Origin: an uncultured Lachnospiraceae bacterium
Lineage (GTDB): Bacteria; Bacillota; Clostridia; Lachnospirales; Lachnospiraceae
Length of the DNA: 45,548 nt
NCBI GenBank assembly: GCA_910577165.1
Contig: CAJTLX010000023.1
Coordinates: forward strand, 1 to 45,548
Direction: 5' to 3'
Shown here: piece after piece, positions 7,848 through 15,840 of the stretch
How positions within the stretch are numbered: the first letter of the stretch is position 1
Layout of the letters: every line of letters starts with the position of its first letter
Made by a program: the position numbers and the translations under genes
The notes under the pieces: model-generated
What the model saw: the letters and a program-made list of their open reading frames with translations, nothing else
Told to the model about the DNA's origin: nothing
Database searches by the model: none

Positions 7848-9601
7848 TATGCCAACTCCTCCTTTGAAAGCTGTGAAAGCGCGATCTGCTGATAAACTTC
7901 ACAATTTTTCATCAATTCCTGATGCCTTCCCATCCCGGCAATTTTCCCCTCTTCCAGGACAATGATTTTATCCGCATCACGTATCGTTCCGATCCGCTGT
8001 GCTACAATAATACGGGTCGCATCCCCACATTTTTCATCCAGAGTCCTGCGCAAAATACGATCTGTCTTGTAGTCGAGTGCGGAAAAGGAATCGTCAAAAA
8101 TAAAAATTTCCGGCTTCCTCGCCACAGCGCGCGCAATAGAAATTCTCTGTTTCTGTCCGCCGGAAAGGTTTGCGCCGCCCTGTGCCACATAACCGTCATA
8201 AGTTCCGTCAAGTTGTTCCACAAATTCCGCCGCCTGTGCGATGGCGACTGCATCCTTTACTTCCTCCTCGGATGCCGCTGCCTGCCCATTATCGCCATAA
8301 GCTACATTAGAGTGGATTGTTCCAGTAAACAAAATTGCTTTCTGCGATACATAGCCAATTTTTGCGCGCAGGGATTTCTGCGTGTACTCGCGAACATTTA
8401 CCCCATCGACGAGTACCTCACCTTTTGTCGCATCGTAAAAACGCGGAATCAAGTTAATAACCGTACTTTTGCCGCAGCCCGTCGCGCCGATCAAAGCCAC
8501 CGTTTCCCCCTTCTTTGCGGTAAAACTAATATTTTGCAGTACATCCCCGTCCGCGTCCGGATAGCGAAATGAAACATTTCGAAATTCTACTTCGCCGTTT
8601 CTGACATTCCCCTCCTCCCGCTTTCCGTCCACAATGGTGGGTGCAGTGTCAAGCACCTCCATAATACGGTTGGCGGACACCGAAGCGCGGGGCAGAATCA
8701 TAAAGATCATCACCAGCATCATAAAGGACATTACCACTTGAATAGCATACTGGGAAAAAACCATCATCTCAGAAAAGAGATCGATCTTGCCCATCATATC
8801 CGCCTTGTTGATTAGCACTGCGCCAATCCAGTAGATCGCCAGGGAAAGCCCGCTCATAATCAGTTGAATGCTCGGCATTAGAAAGGACATGGCACGCTGT
8901 GTAAAAAGGTTGGTGGAAGTCAGTGCTTCATTTGCATCCTCAAATTTATTTTCCTGATACTGTTCGGCATTGTACGCGCGCACCACGCGCAGACCGGTCA
9001 AATTTTCTCTCGTCACACGGTTTAAGTCGTCCGTGAGTTTCTGCATTTTCTTAAACTTAGGCATAACCAGGATCATGGAGATCAGTACCACCAAAAGCAG
9101 TATGATCACGGCGGCAGCAGTACTCATCGTCCACTCCCGTGCCTTTCCAGATATCTTTCCGATCGCCCAGACTGCCATAATTGGTGCTTTGATCAGCATT
9201 TGAAGCCCCATTACAATCAGGTTCTGCACCTGTGTAATATCGTTGGTGGAGCGCGTGATCAAACTGGCAGTGGAGAAATGTCCGATCTCTTCCATCGAAA
9301 ATGATCCGACCTTGGAAAAAAGTTTTCGGCGCAGTGTTCCGCCAAATCCCGCCGCGATCTTTGCCGCACAGACTGCGGTTACGACGGAGGCAGCAAGGCT
9401 CCCCAGCGCACAGAGTAACATTTTCCCGCCCGCCAAAAGGATCTCGGACATCTCACTGCCCGGTATCTGCACCAGGCGGGTAATCTCCGCCATATATTCT
9501 GGCATGGTCAGGTCTAGCCACACCTGAAGGACGATGAAAACAAGGGAGAGAGCTACTAACATCCCCTCTGTCCTTCGAAGATTTTTAAACAATTTTAGCA
9601 T
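7847..9601 (-). CDS. ABC exporter half-transporter, degenerate-site partner
   Basis: The 584-aa protein has an exporter membrane domain followed by an ATPase domain with Walker A GATGCGKST, signature LSGGQ, Walker B IFIFDDSFSALD and switch VAQRIGT. Asp replaces the catalytic Glu and Gln replaces the switch His, the normal mark of the degenerate subunit in heterodimeric exporters such as TM287/288 and BmrCD. It should pair with the protein encoded immediately downstream, which normally supplies the active Glu. The ribosome binding site (AGGAGGAACAATAG-ATG) lies at the end of the palindromic repeat that separates it from marR. Confidence 0.92.
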   Translation of the reverse strand: MLKLFKNLRRTEGMLVALSLVFIVLQVWLDLTMPEYMAEITRLVQIPGSEMSEILLAGGKMLLCALGSLAASVVTAVCAAKIAAGFGGTLRRKLFSKVGSFSMEEIGHFSTASLITRSTNDITQVQNLIVMGLQMLIKAPIMAVWAIGKISGKAREWTMSTAAAVIILLLVVLISMILVMPKFKKMQKLTDDLNRVTRENLTGLRVVRAYNAEQYQENKFEDANEALTSTNLFTQRAMSFLMPSIQLIMSGLSLAIYWIGAVLINKADMMGKIDLFSEMMVFSQYAIQVVMSFMMLVMIFMILPRASVSANRIMEVLDTAPTIVDGKREEGNVRNGEVEFRNVSFRYPDADGDVLQNISFTAKKGETVALIGATGCGKSTVINLIPRFYDATKGEVLVDGVNVREYTQKSLRAKIGYVSQKAILFTGTIHSNVAYGDNGQAAASEEEVKDAVAIAQAAEFVEQLDGTYDGYVAQGGANLSGGQKQRISIARAVARKPEIFIFDDSFSALDYKTDRILRRTLDEKCGDATRIIVAQRIGTIRDADKIIVLEEGKIAGMGRHQELMKNCEVYQQIALSQLSKEELA

Positions 9602-9615
9602 CTATTGTTCCTCCT

Positions 9616-9734
9616 ATTTTAAGTTCCGCAAATGTCCTTTCAGCACCCCTTTAAGGGAAGGGGATTTTGTTCACTTCGCTCTCAGAATCCCCTTCCGGGT
9701 GCTGTCCAGACATTTGCTGTTTTTTAAGTTCCGC
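9616..9734 (-). repeat. dispersed palindromic element, copy A
   Basis: A nearly complete spacer-filling palindrome lies between marR and the ABC gene. Three nested perfect stems are visible: GCAAATGTC (9628-9636) with GACATTTGC (9709-9717), CAGCACCC (9641-9648) with GGGTGCTG (9697-9704), and GGAAGGGGATT (9656-9666) with AATCCCCTTCC (9686-9696). It is bounded by two copies of TTTTAAGTTCCGC (about 9617 and 9722); the second contains the marR stop codon, and the first directly precedes the next ribosome binding site. Related copies are at 17761, 22141 and 45493. Confidence 0.75.
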
Positions 9735-10161
9735 CCTGTGCGACAGCACTCTGGATTTCCTTTGCGATCGCGATAAATTCCAACACTCTCTCCTCACCCA
9801 CCCGATCGATCACAACGCCCATCTGCCGGAAAATCTCCTCCTCAATCCGCCGCACTGTTTCTTTCCCCTGCTCTGTCAATGTCACCACTGTAACGCGTGC
9901 GTCCGATGGAGCGCGTTCTTTCATAATCAGTCCCTTTGCCTCCATCTTTTTTAATAAGACTGCAACCCGCGCTGTACTGACCCCCAACACCTCGCTGATC
10001 CTGCCCGCCGTAACGATATCCTCCGATTCATGAAGCAGACAGAGAATCGCACCCGCTCCCTCCTGCCTCTCGTCAATGCGCTGTAAGAACCCCGAAGGAT
10101 GTGGAGGATGTACCTTTTTAAATTCCTCAAGCACCATCTCAATCTGTGCTTTCGTTGCCAT
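9724..10161 (-). CDS. MarR-family transcriptional regulator (cassette 1)
   Basis: This 145-aa winged-helix protein has the MarR core: a helix-turn-helix in TAGRISEVLGVSTARVAVLLKKME, followed by the wing GLIMKERAPSDARVTVVTLT with the conserved DxR. The start at 10161 follows AAGGGGG; an upstream ATG at 10179 overlaps the ribosome binding site and is less likely. It precedes two ABC exporter genes and probably represses the operon in response to an exported compound. A perfect dyad over its own transcription start suggests autoregulation. Confidence 0.92.
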   Translation of the reverse strand: MATKAQIEMVLEEFKKVHPPHPSGFLQRIDERQEGAGAILCLLHESEDIVTAGRISEVLGVSTARVAVLLKKMEAKGLIMKERAPSDARVTVVTLTEQGKETVRRIEEEIFRQMGVVIDRVGEERVLEFIAIAKEIQSAVAQGGT

Positions 10162-10182
10162 CCAAGTCCCCCTTTCCATTAG

Positions 10183-10224
10183 CTAACTGGGTTAGATTAT
10201 ATACTGTATTCCTTGGGAAATCAA
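10183..10224 (-). promoter_or_regulatory. marR promoter with overlapping operator dyad
   Basis: On the minus strand TTGATT (10224-10219) and TATAAT (10201-10196) are 17 bp apart. Immediately downstream of the -10 box lies the perfect inverted repeat CTAAC-TGG-GTTAG (10183-10195), placed where a bound MarR dimer would block initiation. Confidence 0.65.
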
Positions 10225-10339
10225 GGAAAGAAAAGAAAAGCATTCTGAAAAATCGATAAAATCCTGTTCCGGAAATTTGTTTAAAATTTTAACAATTTAT
10301 ATTTTTTTAAGGTATCATTCTGGCAAATTACCGGGGCAG

Positions 10340-10408
10340 AAAAAAATCCCGCAAAGCGAGATTTTTTTGTTGCAGCGAGGTATTGACTCCCTTATCTCCC
10401 CGCTGCAA
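10340..10408. other. two adjacent hairpins, one terminator-like
   Basis: The first hairpin has A-rich and T-rich arms around GC-AAA-GC (10340-10368), resembling a bidirectional terminator. The second pairs TTGCAGCG (10370-10377) with CGCTGCAA (10401-10408). They stand between the divergent marR promoter and the TetR remnant; 10409-10482 shows nothing more. Confidence 0.4.
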
Positions 10409-10482
10409 TACATATATTTTTTCTTAATCCAGCGGCATATAAGTATTCAGATATTCCGAAATTTTCTCTAAGCATTTTTCGC

Positions 10483-10790
10483 TTGACACTGCTAGAAGAA
10501 AAACCGTTGGGCAAAATCCCCATCAGTGAATTGTGCAGTATAGCCGGTGTAGGTCGGATATCCTTTTACTGCAATTTCGAAACAAAAGAGGATTAGTTTA
10601 CCTTTTGAAAGACATTATTTTAGACCTGTGCGGCTTTAACCCGGAGTTGTAAACCATCCTGACCTACTCCTCCGCCTATGCCGCATTCCTTTTATACAGC
10701 TGGATCGAAGTCTGGTTCCGGTGTGAGATGAAAGAAACAGCGGCAGAATTGGCATCCTATTTAGGGGGCGAAAAAGAGCAAAACCCATAA
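10483..10790 (+). pseudogene. TetR-family regulator, decayed
   Basis: Reading from 10483 gives LLEEKPLGKIPISELC, then AGVGRISFYCNFETKED, the helix-turn-helix of TetR regulators, and then a TAG at 10594. A shifted frame continues LVYLLKDIILDLCGFNPEL, a TAA, then TILTYSSAYAAFLLYSWIEV and a typical TetR C-terminal end, stopping at 10788-10790. The remnant is about 100 codons against about 180-200 for the family, with at least one frame change, two internal stops and missing middle sequence. No intact start codon with a ribosome binding site is visible. Confidence 0.75.
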
Positions 10791-10806
10791 ATGGGTTTTG
10801 CTCTTT
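10773..10806. terminator. bidirectional intrinsic terminator
   Basis: AAAGAGCAAAACCCAT (10773-10788) pairs perfectly with ATGGGTTTTGCTCTTT (10791-10806), with a two-base loop extension. The minus-strand tail is TTTTTCGCC and ends the DHHW operon; the plus-strand tail is ATTTTACT and would have ended the TetR gene, whose stop codon is inside the stem. Confidence 0.85.
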
Positions 10807-10900
10807 ATTTTACTAAAATCTCCTCAAGGCTTTTCGCCATCTCCTCCGGGCTTTCCTCACACCCGTCCACAAACCAGACAAGGAAAACATCTGCTATTTT

Positions 10901-12085
10901 TTACCGCTCAAGCTGATACAGATTTTCATCCGAAATAAAATTCGTCGCATTGTACATCACAAGGATATCCGTCACCCCAAATTGCTCCACCATCATGGAG
11001 ACCGGCATCTTGGAATAGCGGAAATCCACCATGATCACCCGGTCATAGTCCTGCGCTAAAAATGGCACAAAGGTGTGTGCATACGAATCCTTGATCACAA
11101 GGAGTACGTGCTTTTCTTTATTCTCCCCGCCGCCCTGCTGAATGATATCCGTCATTGCATGGTTTCCGTCCAGATAAACCATATATTTATCTTTTTCCGC
11201 AAGTCTTGACTCCACAAACAGACCGTTCTGCTTTTTCCCGCTCATATCATACTCCACGCGGTAAGACCTCCCATCGTCGTAAATCGTCACCGTGTCGGCG
11301 CGCATCGGCAGGTTGATCTTAGAATAGAGCGTGCCATAAAATTCCTCACTTCCCACGCGCATCTCATAGTCCGAAAGTTCCCGCACTGTATGCCCCGTTG
11401 CCTTTGCCCATGCGCGGTAATCATAATACGCCCCCAACGCGGTCTGGTGGTGATCGGTGCGATAATAAATATATTCATCCGTATGTGCCAGTAGTTCTTC
11501 CCGCGCATCAATCAGACTTCCCTGTGGCAATTCCTCCCCCAGACGGTCGAGCAGTGCCGCTTGGTCATATTCTGAGGTAAACGGCGGCAGTTTATCCGAA
11601 AGGGTATATGCCGCCGTCGGCACAATCATCGCATGGACATATCCCTCCCCAAGGCTAACGCGATATTTTTTTACAAATTCTACCAGCCTTGCGATATTTT
11701 TTTCCTCCTGCTCATGGTCGGTCTTGGAACTTTCTGTTTTTGTGACCAGATAGCCATCCTCCGCGAAGTACACCCCGTTGATATCCGTCTTGCCAAGCAG
11801 TCGCTCCGTTCTTGTTTTTATCCCAATCCAGGCATCCCTGCCAACAAACTGGTCGGAAAGGTATTTTTCATACAGGACGGTGTATTTTTTTTCCTCATTT
11901 TTCGCAAAGAGAGCATCAAACGAGAATTCCGGCTTTTGCGCGAGATTGCGGTTCTCGCTCTCCGAGCGGGCGCGCACCGGCGAAAAGAAGCCTGCGATTG
12001 TCAGCCCAAATACCAGAAATACGAATATGGCAGTAATGACCCTGTTCGCTGTTTTATTTCCCGAATTTTGATTCTGTTCTTCCAT
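10901..12085 (-). CDS. DHHW family protein (surface polymer modification partner of MBOAT)
   Basis: The 394-aa protein has one N-terminal membrane anchor (about 14-33) and an extracellular domain. The family-naming motif is TDHHQT with D211, H212 and H213; a later VIKDSYAH block resembles the GDSL/SGNH-type nucleophile region of AlgX/AlgJ-like acetyltransferases. Such proteins are usually encoded beside an MBOAT acyltransferase and are thought to transfer acyl groups to extracellular polymers; the polymer here is unknown. It begins 24 bp after the MBOAT stop and ends the operon before the terminator at 10773-10806. Confidence 0.85.
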   Translation of the reverse strand: MEEQNQNSGNKTANRVITAIFVFLVFGLTIAGFFSPVRARSESENRNLAQKPEFSFDALFAKNEEKKYTVLYEKYLSDQFVGRDAWIGIKTRTERLLGKTDINGVYFAEDGYLVTKTESSKTDHEQEEKNIARLVEFVKKYRVSLGEGYVHAMIVPTAAYTLSDKLPPFTSEYDQAALLDRLGEELPQGSLIDAREELLAHTDEYIYYRTDHHQTALGAYYDYRAWAKATGHTVRELSDYEMRVGSEEFYGTLYSKINLPMRADTVTIYDDGRSYRVEYDMSGKKQNGLFVESRLAEKDKYMVYLDGNHAMTDIIQQGGGENKEKHVLLVIKDSYAHTFVPFLAQDYDRVIMVDFRYSKMPVSMMVEQFGVTDILVMYNATNFISDENLYQLER

Positions 12086-12109
12086 CCGGCAATTCCTCCT
12101 CTAGCAAAA

Positions 12110-13597
12110 CTAAAACCTAAAATATAAAAACGGGTTGTAGGTCGCATCCACCACATAGGCCATCGCTATGATAAATACCAACACAAGATATGCCGCCCGC
12201 GCCACAGTCGCAAAGATCAGCCTGCCGCGGGATGCGGGCATTTGGATATCCACCATCTTAGTTCCCACAGCCTGCCCTGCGCTAACATCCTTCGCCGCTC
12301 CAACCAGAAGCCACTCCGCCACACGCTTTGGCAGATCAGTCGATCCAAGTGCCAGAACCACCAGGATCACGGCGTAATTGCGCAGCAAGTACAACGCCTG
12401 TGTATCAACAATCCCTGCTGCCCCCGGCACGAACATCGAGCGGATAAACTCTCCGGCGCGGGAAAGATCCTCCAGCCCAAAAAACACAAAACTCACCCAG
12501 ACAATCAACAGCGTATAAATATGCGAAACTGCCTTTGGCAACCTCTTCAAATATTTCGCCAGGAAAAATTTCTCAATCACAAGGAACACGCCAAAATATA
12601 CGCCCCAGAGCACATAATTCCAGTTTGCCCCATGCCAGAATCCAGTCAACAGCCAGACCACGGCAATATTGCGGATCTGCTTTGGCAGACTTACGCGGTT
12701 TCCCCCCAGCGGGATATACACATATTCTCGAAACCAGCTCCCCAGCGAGATATGCCATCTGCGCCAAAATTCTGTAATACTCTTTGACATAAACGGATAA
12801 TTGAAATTTTCCAAAAAATGGAATCCAAACATCCGCCCAAGACCAATTGCCATATCCGAATATCCGGAAAAGTCAAAATACACCTGGAAACAGTATGCCG
12901 TAATCCCAAGCCAAGCCGCAAGCACAGAAGTCTGCACCGGTGCCATGGCAGAAACCGTATCCCAGAGCATCCCGATATTGTTTGCGAGCAACACTTTTTT
13001 CCCGAAGCCGCACATAAATTTCATTACGCCGGACGCGAACAAGTCGCAATTTTCCTTCCTTGCATTCAACTCCTCGGCAACCGTTTTATACTGCACAATA
13101 GGTCCCGCGATCAGCTGGGGGAACAGTGCCACATACGCCCCGAACGAAATAATATCGCGTTGCACCTTCGCCTGTCCCCGATAAACATCGACCGTGTAGG
13201 ACATGGTCTGGAAAGTGTAAAAGGAAATTCCTATCGGCAATGCCAAATGCAGCAGCGGGATCTCGCTGCCAAACAGGGCATTGAAATTGTTAATCAAAAA
13301 GTCCGCGTATTTAAAAAATCCCAAAAGCGCGAGATTGATCACCATCGACTCAATCACAAAATACCTTGCCCTTGCCCGGTTTCCCTTTTTTAAATTCGAT
13401 TCCACCAGCATTCCGTGCGTGTAGTCCACCACAGTCGAAAAAATCATTAAGACAACATAGACTGGCTCACCCCAGGCATAAAAAATCAAACTTGCCACAA
13501 AGAGGATGGCATTCCTAAGCATCCGGGGTGCGGCAAAATACAAGAGTAATACCGCCGGCAAAAACCGGATCAAAAATATAGAATTGCTGAATACCAT
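12110..13597 (-). CDS. MBOAT family O-acyltransferase (AlgI-like)
   Basis: The 495-aa polytopic membrane protein carries the MBOAT signature: WRRWHISLGSWFREYVYIPLGG followed by the invariant histidine in TGFWHGANWNYVLWG. In AlgI and PatA/DltB relatives this enzyme passes acyl groups across the membrane to a partner, here most likely the DHHW protein encoded downstream. The start codon is 3 bp after the anti-sigma-like gene, indicating one operon. The length fits AlgI-type members. Confidence 0.92.
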   Translation of the reverse strand: MVFSNSIFLIRFLPAVLLLYFAAPRMLRNAILFVASLIFYAWGEPVYVVLMIFSTVVDYTHGMLVESNLKKGNRARARYFVIESMVINLALLGFFKYADFLINNFNALFGSEIPLLHLALPIGISFYTFQTMSYTVDVYRGQAKVQRDIISFGAYVALFPQLIAGPIVQYKTVAEELNARKENCDLFASGVMKFMCGFGKKVLLANNIGMLWDTVSAMAPVQTSVLAAWLGITAYCFQVYFDFSGYSDMAIGLGRMFGFHFLENFNYPFMSKSITEFWRRWHISLGSWFREYVYIPLGGNRVSLPKQIRNIAVVWLLTGFWHGANWNYVLWGVYFGVFLVIEKFFLAKYLKRLPKAVSHIYTLLIVWVSFVFFGLEDLSRAGEFIRSMFVPGAAGIVDTQALYLLRNYAVILVVLALGSTDLPKRVAEWLLVGAAKDVSAGQAVGTKMVDIQMPASRGRLIFATVARAAYLVLVFIIAMAYVVDATYNPFLYFRF

Positions 13598-13600
13598 AGG

Positions 13601-14068
13601 TTAATTTCCTCCTGCTTCCTGTGTATTGGCATTATCTTCCTGCAAAGATGGTTCCATAAGGAAATGGGCAGACTCATACCCAGCCCAGAATGCATCCAGA
13701 GCCACATTTCTTTTTGGCTTCCCGACCACACTCACGCCTTTTTTGGCTGATCCTACACTTTCATCATCCGCCCCATCCGATCCAAATGTCCGCGCACGGG
13801 GATTCTTCTCCCCATCCGCAGCCGGCTCCCCCTCATTCTCAACCGAGAGTGCCATCACCGCATCCTGCTCAGAAACTGGATCCCTTTGCGGTACTTTCCT
13901 CTGACTTCCCATATACACCACACCCGAAACAATCAAACATAAACACGCGGCGGCAGCCAATATTCGCCATGCCTGAACACGCTGCCCGCATTCCTTTTTC
14001 TCTTCCTCTTTCCTTTTTTCCTCTGCCTTCCGATAAATCCCAGCAATAAATTCCTCATCACTTTTCAT
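13601..14068 (-). CDS. anti-sigma-factor-like single-pass membrane protein
   Basis: The 155-aa protein has a charged cytoplasmic N-terminus (MKSDEEFIAGIYRKAEEKRKEEEKK), one membrane segment (ILAAAACLCLIVSGVVYMG, about residues 35-54) and a low-complexity acidic extracellular tail. Its position 112 bp downstream of an ECF sigma gene and its topology fit an anti-sigma factor, but no named domain such as a zinc-binding ZAS motif is seen. I start at 14068, where GAGG precedes ATG; an upstream Met at 14119 gives an odd cysteine-rich extension. Confidence 0.6.
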   Translation of the reverse strand: MKSDEEFIAGIYRKAEEKRKEEEKKECGQRVQAWRILAAAACLCLIVSGVVYMGSQRKVPQRDPVSEQDAVMALSVENEGEPAADGEKNPRARTFGSDGADDESVGSAKKGVSVVGKPKRNVALDAFWAGYESAHFLMEPSLQEDNANTQEAGGN

Positions 14069-14180
14069 TGCAGCCTCACATCCCACATAAACAAAAACGC
14101 CCCCGCAGATACCTCCCATCCATGTGTTTCCCGATAACCACTCCCCGCCGGATCACATTTTTCCGGCAAATTCACTGCCC

Positions 14181-14759
14181 CTATATCTTTTCAGCGGGTG
14201 TATTTTCTTCTTCCAGCTTCTGCTTTAATTTCTTTCTTGCCCGGTAAATCAAAATCTTTATCTGTCCCTCCGACTTTTTCAGTATCCTCGCTGTATCCGC
14301 GTAGGAAAGCCCTGCAATATCAATCAGATAAAGAGCGTTCCCATACTCCGCTTTCAATTTTGCAATGGCATGGTATAGTATCTTCTTTTCTTCTTCTTTT
14401 ATTACTTTTTCCTCCAGCAGTGCCTCCTCCTGCATTAAAACCTCTGCCGCCCTGCCTTCCCCTGCCTCCTCATACGTCCCGACATATGTAAGGCGCGCAT
14501 TCTTTCGAAGATAATCCACCGCCCTATGGTGTCCGATCGTATAAATATAAGTTTTAAAAGAGGTGCCCTTCCGGTAACGCTCCGGATGCAGTAGCACCTC
14601 CACAAAAACATCCTGCGCCAGATCCTCCGACTGATAGAGATCGCGCACGTATCGATTGATAAATTGTATCAGCCCATCCTTATAGCGCAGGATCAGCCGC
14701 TCAAAGCCGGACTGATCCCCGCCAAGAAAAACCTTATAATCTTCTTCATCCTGCCCCAT
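14181..14759 (-). CDS. ECF-type RNA polymerase sigma factor
   Basis: The 192-aa protein has region 2 (about 15-80: FERLILRYKDGLIQFINRYV, DLAQDVFVEVLL, FKTYIYTIGHHRAVDYLR) and region 4 (about 125-185: GLSYADTARILKKSEGQIKILIYRARKKLKQKL), separated by a short linker, the plan of extracytoplasmic-function sigma factors. It is followed by a likely anti-sigma factor and surface acylation genes and preceded by a lipoprotein gene whose promoter looks ECF-like, so it may control this operon. GGGAGGAAGG lies upstream of the ATG. Confidence 0.92.
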   Translation of the reverse strand: MGQDEEDYKVFLGGDQSGFERLILRYKDGLIQFINRYVRDLYQSEDLAQDVFVEVLLHPERYRKGTSFKTYIYTIGHHRAVDYLRKNARLTYVGTYEEAGEGRAAEVLMQEEALLEEKVIKEEEKKILYHAIAKLKAEYGNALYLIDIAGLSYADTARILKKSEGQIKILIYRARKKLKQKLEEENTPAEKI

Positions 14760-14777
14760 CTGGCATCCCTTCCTCCC

Positions 14778-14826
14778 TGTGTGATCCTGCCGTATTCCCC
14801 GGCAGCTTTTTTCATGATATCACACA
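14778..14826 (-). promoter_or_regulatory. two-tier hairpin in the sigma gene leader
   Basis: TGTGTGAT (14778-14785) pairs with ATCACACA (14819-14826) and encloses a second stem CTGCCG (14787-14792) with CGGCAG (14800-14805). It lies just upstream of the sigma ribosome binding site and might limit translation. On the plus strand the inner stem is followed by six T, so it could also end antisense transcription. Confidence 0.45.
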
Positions 14827-14877
14827 ATGGAAGAATATTCCACTCTAAAATTTCTAAAACATTCAGCCTTTTTCCAT

Positions 14878-15732
14878 CTATTCCATCACTTTTGCAATAT
14901 AGTTGAGCGAAGCTTCCATCGCACCTTCCGCCTCCGGAACTGGCTCCTCAAGCGTAACACTTACCGTATCACCGACAGCAAAATTCTCCAAGCCTCCCTC
15001 AGCATAAAAATACTCCGCATACTTACACTCAAAGGTATATACCTTATCTTCCTCCGTATACTCAAGCACCATCTTATCCTCCGACATTTCCTTGATTACG
15101 CCTTGGAATTTATGGAATTTACGAACCAGCACCATCTCCTCGATCGACGGATCAAACTTGCGCATAAACACATTCTCCGCATAGGAAGAAAGTTCCTCCT
15201 CACCAATAACAAAGAGTACATACCGCCCCTGCACAATCAGCTTGTGATTCTGAACTAATTCTAACTGATCAGCCAGGTAAGTTTCCCACTGGGAAGTTAA
15301 TGCCTGCACTCTCGCATTGATTCCATCCACAATAGCCTGTACATCCTCCTCACTCGCTGCCCGGAATGCCGAGATCTCGGTCGCGGATACATTCATCATC
15401 GGCACACGGATGGCGTAAGCATCCACCTTGTCCGCGGGGATACCATAAACTTCCGTCAATTCCATATCCGATCCCGGCATCATTGCCGGTGTTTGCACAC
15501 GCTCCAAAATCCCATCCACCATCTCGGCAACATCAAAATCTTCCGTCTGTGCGGGAGTCTGGCTCGGTTCTCCACCTTTTGTCGGCTCCGGCGTTGAATT
15601 GCCCACACTTTCCGTCGGTGTTGCTGAAGGGGTTGGTGTCGGATCTCCCTCCTTATCCTTGCTGCCGCATGCCGCCATTGAAAGTGTCATTGCTCCAACC
15701 AGTGCCATACATAAAATTTTCTTTTTCATCAT
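14878..15732 (-). CDS. DUF4358-type lipoprotein
   Basis: The 284-aa secreted protein has a classical lipoprotein signal (MMKKKILCMALVGAMTLSMA, then lipobox cysteine at residue 22) and a Pro/Thr/Ser/Glu-rich linker to about residue 65. The folded part contains TEVYGIPADKVDAYAIRVP, TEISAFRAASEEDVQAIVDGI and QGRYVLFVIG, which I recognise as the DUF4358 pattern; the function is unknown. The C-terminal part (about 205-284) is an extra acidic beta-rich domain. In related genomes DUF4358 genes occur beside MBOAT/DHHW genes, as here. Confidence 0.75.
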   Translation of the reverse strand: MMKKKILCMALVGAMTLSMAACGSKDKEGDPTPTPSATPTESVGNSTPEPTKGGEPSQTPAQTEDFDVAEMVDGILERVQTPAMMPGSDMELTEVYGIPADKVDAYAIRVPMMNVSATEISAFRAASEEDVQAIVDGINARVQALTSQWETYLADQLELVQNHKLIVQGRYVLFVIGEEELSSYAENVFMRKFDPSIEEMVLVRKFHKFQGVIKEMSEDKMVLEYTEEDKVYTFECKYAEYFYAEGGLENFAVGDTVSVTLEEPVPEAEGAMEASLNYIAKVME

Positions 15733-15782
15733 CTACTCTCCTTTTTTGTATTTAGCTTGTCGCTGTTTTCCTTTACACTTAT

Positions 15783-15809
15783 TATTCGCAGGAGAATTTA
15801 AAAAGTTAC
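15783..15809 (-). promoter_or_regulatory. possible ECF-type promoter before the lipoprotein gene
   Basis: On the minus strand GTAAC (15809-15805) and CGAATA (15788-15783) are 16 bp apart, resembling ECF promoters with an AAC-type -35 and a CG-containing -10. No good sigma-A promoter overlaps it. It would be read by the ECF factor encoded in the same operon. Confidence 0.35.
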
Positions 15810-15840
15810 ACCCAAAATCAAAAAATTTTTTTTTAAGTTC

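Noticed and set aside
15826..15840. AAGAACTTAAAA after the methyltransferase stop as a fifth palindromic element
   Set aside because: Only the end-box-like sequence is present; no nested stems or loop consensus follow.
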